From assembly GCF_003287935.1 (NCBI RefSeq), contig NZ_CP030287.1, positions 2,942,267-3,006,266 of the forward strand: a stretch of 64,000 bases of DNA. Direction: 5' to 3'. The position numbers and the translations under genes were made by a program. Position 1 is the stretch's first letter. Each line of letters begins with the position of its first letter. Of this stretch, positions 59,355 to 64,000 are shown piece by piece. Below the pieces are notes generated by a model. That model did not search any database and was not told the origin of the DNA. It was given only the letters and a program-made list of their open reading frames with translations. The DNA comes from Streptomyces sp. ICC1. GTDB taxonomy: Bacteria > Actinomycetota > Actinomycetes > Streptomycetales > Streptomycetaceae.

Positions 59355-60929
59355 CTACGGGAGCGGGGTGCCGCCCCTGCCCACGTAGACGGAGTCGCCG
59401 AGGGTGCGCTCGGCCCACTGGAGCACTCCGTCCTGAAGGACGGTGTCCGTGCGGCCGGTCTGGCGGACGCCGTGGGTCACCATGGTGGTGGAGCCGCCGC
59501 CGTCGAGGTTCATGGCGTCGACGGCGCCCCAGTGCGCGAGGATGTCGCGCACCTCCCACATGAAGGCGCCGTCCGCGGTCTTGTCCGCGGCCGCTTCAGT
59601 GGCGGGGGGAGCCGCGTCGCGCGGTCCGGTGATCGTGATGAGCAGGGTGCGTCCCTGCTCGTCGACGCCGATGGACGTACGCGAGTCCCGGCAGAAGTCG
59701 GTGTCGAGGCGGGGCCGGTTCGCCACCTTGCCCACGGAGTTGTTGTCCTTGTCGTACAGCCGCTTGCAGGTCTTGAGGTCTTCGTTGGTCCTGGGCACCC
59801 CGTCGCTGATGAGCCCGTGGGTGCTGCTGACGATGTCGGTGGACTCGTCCATGGCGATGGGCCGTGGTGCTTCCACGGTCGGTGATTGCGTCGACTTGAG
59901 CGGCGGAGCCCCGACGTCGATGACCTTCTGGACCACCCGCAGGTAGCGTCCCGCCGTGGCGTTCGCCTTGAGCCAGGTCTCCGAGCCCGTGCCGATGGCC
60001 TGCAGCGCGTAGCCGCCGGCCGCCACGTTCTCTCCGCCCCGGGCAGCCTTGGGGGCTGCGATCCGGCCCGTCTGGTCGATGACGATCTCGGTTCCCTCGG
60101 CGTCGTCCCCGGTCACGGCGGGGTCCGTGTCGAGGTTCTTCGGCGGCGTGGCCACGCCGTAGTTCCCGTTGAACACGATGAGCTCGTCAGGGTCCTGGAA
60201 GACGGTCGTCGCCGTCGTGGTCCCGAGGTACGTGACGGCCTTCTGGTGGTTGACGTCGTCCAGGTCCCGGGCGCAGCCCATGGCGCGTCCGGGCGTCCGG
60301 TTCACGTCGTCGAGGACGTGTGTCGCCAGCACCGGCCCGTTCGCCTCGGCCATGACCTCGACGGTCAGCTCGGATTTCAGGCGGGAGATGTAGGGGAATC
60401 CGTACTGGAGGACGGTCGCCTGCATCCCTTCCGTGACACTGCCGTACTTCCCGTTCGCGTCCACGGGGCCGAAGGCGCTGACACAGCTGGACCCGTTGAT
60501 GACGCCGTCACGGGCGGAGAGCCCGTTGAACATCATCGACGCCACACCGTCGCCGCGCCTGTCGTAGGACGCGAAGCTGGCGTTGGTGCCGGCCAGCGGC
60601 GGGGTGGCCGTGGCCAGCTGGTCCCGGACGGTTTCGGCGACCCCGGCCTTCTTGCCGAAGGAGGTCTCCAGGCGCACCGCACCCGCGACGGGGTCCATTC
60701 GTACGATGTTCAGCTCGCGCGGGGCCGTCCGGCCGGCCAGCAGTGCCGGATCCTCGGTGTACCTGAAGTGGTTGGCCCCCGGGGCGAGCCTGGAGCTGTC
60801 CTCGTGGTAGATCCACCGGGTCATCGGGTTCGGGGCCGGTTCGGCGCCGAAGGCCTGGGGAGAGGTGAGCAGGAGCATGGCGCCGACGCTAGCGGCCGTC
60901 GCGATCAGCTTGCGCGGGGTGTGGTTCAC
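59355..60929 (-). CDS. Secreted NAGPA-type phosphodiester glycosidase
   Basis: A 524-residue exported protein with a Sec signal peptide (IATAASVGAMLLLTSPQAFG). The phosphodiester glycosidase (NAGPA) region is marked by GTNASFASYDRRGDGVASMM, the MWEVRDILAHWGAVDAMNLDGGGSTTM motif, and the GDSVYVGRGG end. Enzymes of this family cleave sugar-phosphate diester bonds (for example GlcNAc-1-phosphodiester). Outside the cell it may trim phosphodiester-linked glycans or teichoic-type polymers. Its ATG overlaps the upstream I36-like gene by 4 bp, so they are co-translated. Confidence 0.88.
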   Translation of the reverse strand: MNHTPRKLIATAASVGAMLLLTSPQAFGAEPAPNPMTRWIYHEDSSRLAPGANHFRYTEDPALLAGRTAPRELNIVRMDPVAGAVRLETSFGKKAGVAETVRDQLATATPPLAGTNASFASYDRRGDGVASMMFNGLSARDGVINGSSCVSAFGPVDANGKYGSVTEGMQATVLQYGFPYISRLKSELTVEVMAEANGPVLATHVLDDVNRTPGRAMGCARDLDDVNHQKAVTYLGTTTATTVFQDPDELIVFNGNYGVATPPKNLDTDPAVTGDDAEGTEIVIDQTGRIAAPKAARGGENVAAGGYALQAIGTGSETWLKANATAGRYLRVVQKVIDVGAPPLKSTQSPTVEAPRPIAMDESTDIVSSTHGLISDGVPRTNEDLKTCKRLYDKDNNSVGKVANRPRLDTDFCRDSRTSIGVDEQGRTLLITITGPRDAAPPATEAAADKTADGAFMWEVRDILAHWGAVDAMNLDGGGSTTMVTHGVRQTGRTDTVLQDGVLQWAERTLGDSVYVGRGGTPLP

Positions 60930-61669
60930 GGCTTGCAGTCCTCGTTCGAGTCGCTGTTCGCGTCGAGCTTGTGGGAGCTGATGGAGTCGGCGAACGGAGC
61001 TGTCAGGTTGGTGGTGTCACCGCGGAGCACGGTGTACGCCGTGTACGTGGCGTTGGGCGCGGTGGTCGTCCACTGGCCGCTCTGCGCGGCGTCGGGGTAG
61101 AAGCACGCGATCGACTGGGTGCGGTTGCGGACGGACTCGACCTGGTTGTCCCAGGCGGCCGAGTAGGCGTTGTCGTCGCGCTTCAGCGCGGTCATCTCGC
61201 CGCGGCCGTTCTTCTCCTTGAACAGGCACAGGGAGTCTTCCGGGCAGCGCTCGTGGCCGGTGGAGCACAGGGCCATGCTCGGGGCGAACTTGTGCGAGCT
61301 GACGCCGGCGCCCTGCGCCTTCAGCTCGGCGCTGAGGGTGGGAACCTTGGCCCCCGGTGCCACGGCCTGCACGCTGCCGCCCCACTTGGTCTCCGTGTAG
61401 AGGCAGGCCCAGTACCCGGTCTTGTTCCACGCCGACTTCGTCTCGTTGTCGAATTCGGAGTAGGTCTGGGGGGTGATGTGGCTCTCGTAGTTGCGGGGCT
61501 TGCGGGTGTCGCCCGCGGCGGTCGTTCCGCCTTCGGCGGTATAGAGGCAGAGCCGGTTGTCGAGGCAGTCGTCGAAGGCCGCGGCGCTGGCCGGGAGGGC
61601 GAAGAGCACTGAGCCGAACAGCGCCAGCACCCCGGCGAGCAGGGAGCCGCGCAAGATGTTGATCTTCAT
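60926..61669 (-). CDS. Secreted peptidase inhibitor I36-like protein, two domains
   Basis: A 247-residue exported protein. After the signal peptide (LLAGVLALFGSVLFALPASA) two gamma-crystallin-like units repeat a Cys pattern: FDDCLDNRLCLYTAEGG...WACLYTE in the first and CPEDSLCLFKEKNGRGEM...IACFYPD in the second. This is the style of Streptomyces metalloprotease inhibitors (I36). It is coupled to the NAGPA-type gene. A second possibility is a structural/calcium-binding crystallin fold without inhibitor activity. Confidence 0.82.
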   Translation of the reverse strand: MKINILRGSLLAGVLALFGSVLFALPASAAAFDDCLDNRLCLYTAEGGTTAAGDTRKPRNYESHITPQTYSEFDNETKSAWNKTGYWACLYTETKWGGSVQAVAPGAKVPTLSAELKAQGAGVSSHKFAPSMALCSTGHERCPEDSLCLFKEKNGRGEMTALKRDDNAYSAAWDNQVESVRNRTQSIACFYPDAAQSGQWTTTAPNATYTAYTVLRGDTTNLTAPFADSISSHKLDANSDSNEDCKP

Positions 61670-61767
61670 AGAGGTGAACCTGAATCCGTCCAAGTGAAAG
61701 CGAGTGGGTGTCCCCACGGCACGTCTGGGGCGCGCGTGGGCAACGGCGGCGTCGGCCGCGGTCCGTC

Positions 61768-62697
61768 TCAGGTGGTGACGGTGACGGTGCCGGTGAGGAT
61801 GCGGTGGTCGGAGCAGGCGCTGACGCCCGTGCACTCGGTGGAGATGGCGAGGGAGTCGGCGCTGTAGGGGCCGGCCAGGTCGCTCTCGCGGACGAAGATC
61901 AGATCGATCTTCGCTTCGGTGCCGCACGGGGGCGGGGTGGTGGCGGACGTCTCCGTGGTCCGCTCGCCGTAGCCGGCGCAGTGCGCGGCGTCGTTGTCGT
62001 CGAGTTCACGGAACGCGCCGGTGTTGTTCGGGTTGTTGACGGTGTTCGCGCTGGGTGCGTAGAAGGAGTTCAGGCGCCCGTAGTTGGGCTGCGCGTTGAA
62101 GTCTCCGGCGATCAGGACGGTGTCACCGGCCGTGTGGTAGCCGTCCAGCTTGCCGCGCACGTAGTCCAGCTGGCTCGCGGAGAAGTCGGTCTTCGTGGTG
62201 ATGTGGGTGGTGCAGAACCGGGTCCGGGAGCCATCGGTGAGCGGGGCGCAGAGCAGGTTGCGGTCTTCCGTGGTTCCGTCGGAAGGCAGCGTCAGCCGGT
62301 CGGCGGAGCCGAGGGGCTTCTTGCTGAAGACGGCGTTCCCGAAGGCGTTGCCCTGGCAGACGGCGGGGTTTCCGGCGGCGCGGCTGGGGGCGAAGCGCGC
62401 GAAGTTCTGCGGGTCCTCGGGCCACCCGTCGGCGCGCAGCTGCTTGACGATCTCGTCGTACTGGTTCTGGCAGAGCTCGTTGAAGCCCGCGAAGTCGGCC
62501 TTGCGGTACTCGATGGACGCGGTGGCCTCGGTGACGAGCTTGTCGGTGGTCGACCCGTCGTGAATGCTGTCGCCCGCGACGTTCCACTGCCACACGTTGT
62601 AGGTCTTCGCGCTCGGCGTGTCGGCATGGGCCGCGGCGGCCGGCAGGAGGGCCGAGCAGAGCGCTCCGGTCAGGGCGAGTGTCGTGCGCAGACGCAT
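61768..62697 (-). CDS. Secreted DNase I-like endonuclease/exonuclease/phosphatase protein
   Basis: A 309-residue exported protein of the EEP superfamily. Catalytic positions are visible: WQWNVAG, GFNELCQ (metal Glu), TTHITTKTD (His), LIAGDFNAQP (Asp/Asn), KIDLIFV and SACSDHRILTG (Asp-His pair). Six Cys suggest disulfides. It would cut nucleic acids or phosphodiester lipids outside the cell. It lies 98 bp upstream of the I36-like gene on the same strand and fits a secreted-enzyme cluster. Confidence 0.9.
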   Translation of the reverse strand: MRLRTTLALTGALCSALLPAAAAHADTPSAKTYNVWQWNVAGDSIHDGSTTDKLVTEATASIEYRKADFAGFNELCQNQYDEIVKQLRADGWPEDPQNFARFAPSRAAGNPAVCQGNAFGNAVFSKKPLGSADRLTLPSDGTTEDRNLLCAPLTDGSRTRFCTTHITTKTDFSASQLDYVRGKLDGYHTAGDTVLIAGDFNAQPNYGRLNSFYAPSANTVNNPNNTGAFRELDDNDAAHCAGYGERTTETSATTPPPCGTEAKIDLIFVRESDLAGPYSADSLAISTECTGVSACSDHRILTGTVTVTT

Positions 62698-62925
62698 GGT
62701 GATGGTTCCTCAGATCCGGGTGGCTGGCGGGCACTCGGAAGTCTGCCCCCGTGACCTGCGCGCCCGGATGCTCCGAAGGCAGGTGTAGGGGTGGCTGCGG
62801 CTCCCTTCAGGGGGGAGGCCCGTCCCACTACGGGTCACCAGGCCGAGCGCATCGCTCATGCCCCGGGAGGAAGCCGGTGGAGGGCGGCCGCCGCCAAGGA
62901 CGGCCGGCCCCCGCGGTCGGTCAGG

Positions 62926-63112
62926 CACGTCCGTCACCTCGAGCTGCGTGCCCGGTGTGAGGATGTACTCCTCCTCCCTGGTGAAGGCGGAGAAGTTGCT
63001 GATCCCGACGGCCCGGGCGGGCGTCACCTCGAAGAGGGTCCGCTTGACGCGGCTGCCCAGGAAGGACCGGGCCACCTTCGGCTCGGAGGCCTGCGCGACA
63101 CCCCGAACGTAA
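62926..63112 (-). pseudogene. Remnant of an ADP-ribosyltransferase
   Basis: The minus strand encodes VKRTLFEVTPARAVGISNFS followed by AFTREEEYILTPGTQLEVTDV. It resembles the C terminus of arginine-type ADP-ribosyltransferases, where a strand, the SxFxxEEE motif with the catalytic Glu, and the L-x-PGT-x-x-V turn are conserved. The NAD-binding N-terminal part is missing, and there is no start codon with a ribosome binding site. A toxin remnant is the simplest reading. Confidence 0.5.
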
Positions 63113-63248
63113 CCGCCGCCACTGACAACGGCGCCCCCGTGAAACGCTGATGACCAGCGGTCATACCGGTGCCCGGGGTGCGTGGCGTGGGCGCGAACTG
63201 GAGTGGATCTCAGTGGCGCCCGGAGGGGAAGTCGGGAAAGCTGGGCAC

Positions 63249-63632
63249 ATGGTTTCAGTAGTGCAGAACGTGGCGATCGACTGTGCGGATGCCTACGGGC
63301 TGGCCCGGTTCTGGAGCGGTGTGACGGGCCGTCCGATGGATCCGGATGCCAGACCGGGGGACCGGGAGACCCAGGTGCTGCTGGCGGAGGGGCCGGCGCT
63401 CTACTTCAACGAGGTGCCCGAGACCAAGACGGTCAAGAACCGGATCCATCTGTGTCTGCGCCCCGAGACCTCGCGCGATCAGGAGGTGGACCGGCTGCTG
63501 GGACTCGGTGCCGCATTCGTCGGTGATCACAGGAATCCCGACGGTTCAGGCTGGGCGGTCCTGGCCGATCCCGAGGGCAACGAGTTCTGCGTTCTGCGCA
63601 GTGGGTCCGACCGGGCCGCCACGAACTCCTGA
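63249..63632 (+). CDS. VOC-family protein
   Basis: A 127-residue single-unit VOC protein of the glyoxalase-like type: VVQNVAIDCADAYGLARFWSGVTGRPM opens, ALYFNEVPETKTVKNRIHLCLRP is the central block with the conserved NRIHLDL-like strand, and WAVLADPEGNEFCVLR closes. These proteins bind small ligands or act as glyoxalase/bleomycin-resistance-type enzymes. Single gene; substrate unknown. Confidence 0.88.
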   Translation: MVSVVQNVAIDCADAYGLARFWSGVTGRPMDPDARPGDRETQVLLAEGPALYFNEVPETKTVKNRIHLCLRPETSRDQEVDRLLGLGAAFVGDHRNPDGSGWAVLADPEGNEFCVLRSGSDRAATNS

Positions 63633-63673
63633 CGGTGGCGGTGGTGGTGACGCTGACGGTACGGCCGGTGCGA

Positions 63674-64000
63674 TCACCTTCCGGCCAGGGCCGCTGACAC
63701 GACTTCGGCGGTTCGGGCGATCAGGAGGTTGTCGGCCGGGGCGTCGCGGTGGGACCTGGTCGTCAGGACGGCGATGACGAGCGGCGGGCGGCCGGGGGGC
63801 CACGCGACGGCCACGTCGTTGTTGGTGCCGTACGCACCTCCCCCGGTCTTGTCGGCGACCGCCCAGGCCGGCGGCAGACCGGCCCGCAGCCGCTCGCCGC
63901 CCGTGGTGTTGCCCAGCAGCCAGTCGGTGAGCCGCCGTCGGTCCGCCGGCGCGAGCGTGGTGCCGAGGGTGAGGCGCTCGTAGGTCCGCCCGATGGCGTG
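63674..64000 (-). CDS. Class A beta-lactamase, C-terminal part (runs off the window)
   Basis: The last 108 residues of a serine beta-lactamase are readable on the minus strand up to the window edge. They include LTLGTTLAPADRRRLTDWLLGNTTGG, the KTG triad in AVADKTGGGAYGTNNDVAVAWP, and the final strand LVIAVLTTRSHRDAPADN. The catalytic Ser and the SDN loop lie beyond the window. It hydrolyses beta-lactams after export. Stop TGA at 63674-63676. Confidence 0.88.
   Translation of the reverse strand, partial: HAIGRTYERLTLGTTLAPADRRRLTDWLLGNTTGGERLRAGLPPAWAVADKTGGGAYGTNNDVAVAWPPGRPPLVIAVLTTRSHRDAPADNLLIARTAEVVSAALAGR

Noticed and set aside
1..64000. CRISPR arrays, rRNA or complete insertion sequences
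   Set aside because: No regularly spaced repeats, no rRNA-like segments and no complete transposase with terminal inverted repeats were seen on either strand.

Overview
The window is high-GC actinobacterial DNA, most likely a Streptomyces chromosome. Evidence: about 70% G+C, GTG and TTG starts with GGAGG-type ribosome binding sites, many ATGA/GTGA stop-start overlaps, a large number of Sec-exported proteins, and families typical of that genus (ECF42 sigma with a DGPF partner, MmyB-like XRE regulator divergent from an SDR, DUF2264, DUF6153, CbtBA under a cobalamin riboswitch). No rRNA, tRNA or CRISPR array was seen.

Left part (1-23 kb): a NarL-type two-component system divergent from an MMPL exporter; a flavin reductase, a glycosyltransferase and small hypotheticals; a DUF2264 protein; a stand-alone emfourin-like protease inhibitor; a Fic-like toxin-antitoxin pair with a perfect 16-bp operator palindrome; a surface protein followed by a secreted trypsin-like protease with beta-propeller-type repeats; a secreted PNGase A-like amidase; an ECF42 sigma/DGPF pair; a secreted conserved protein convergent with a metzincin metalloprotease whose 5' end looks damaged; and an XRE/SDR/NTF2-like group.

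Centre (24-35 kb): a TetR-controlled catabolic or detoxification unit (flavin monooxygenase, amidohydrolase, VOC protein) in which the monooxygenase is frameshifted at a perfect 31-bp palindrome. The same imperfect operator lies in front of the monooxygenase and the tetR gene. Next comes a locus that looks the most novel: an acyl-CoA dehydrogenase-like gene, a 64-residue secreted peptide, an AraC-family regulator, a small hypothetical, and one 768-residue polypeptide that joins an intact cytochrome P450 to an intact class I terpene synthase. A repeated element (CGTCCG-N7-TGCGNGAGAGTCC) occurs in the ACAD/peptide intergenic region, just before araC and three times in front of the P450-terpene synthase gene, suggesting one regulon.

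Right-centre (35.6-53 kb): an island of metal and sulfur handling. It starts with a truncated tyrosine recombinase and a chimeric TauE/SafE::MerR-TOBE gene (scars of mobile DNA and deletion). It continues with cobalamin riboswitch-cbtBA, a cysteine synthase-like enzyme with an MFS exporter, a CopC-like protein with a frameshifted LytR_C-type protein, a divergent sulfur-transfer group (MBL-rhodanese plus MFS on one side; ArsR-rhodanese, cysteine desulfurase, MerR, MerT-like protein and BASS-type arsenite-like exporter on the other), and a copper-type TauE-cupredoxin/HMA pair.

Right end (53-64 kb): half an MFS gene, DUF1963-like and GH16-like proteins, a redoxin/TetR pair, and a group of secreted enzymes (phospholipase D, NAGPA-type phosphodiester glycosidase, I36 inhibitor-like protein, DNase I-like nuclease). 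The window closes with an ADP-ribosyltransferase remnant, a VOC protein and the C-terminal part of a class A beta-lactamase that runs off the edge.
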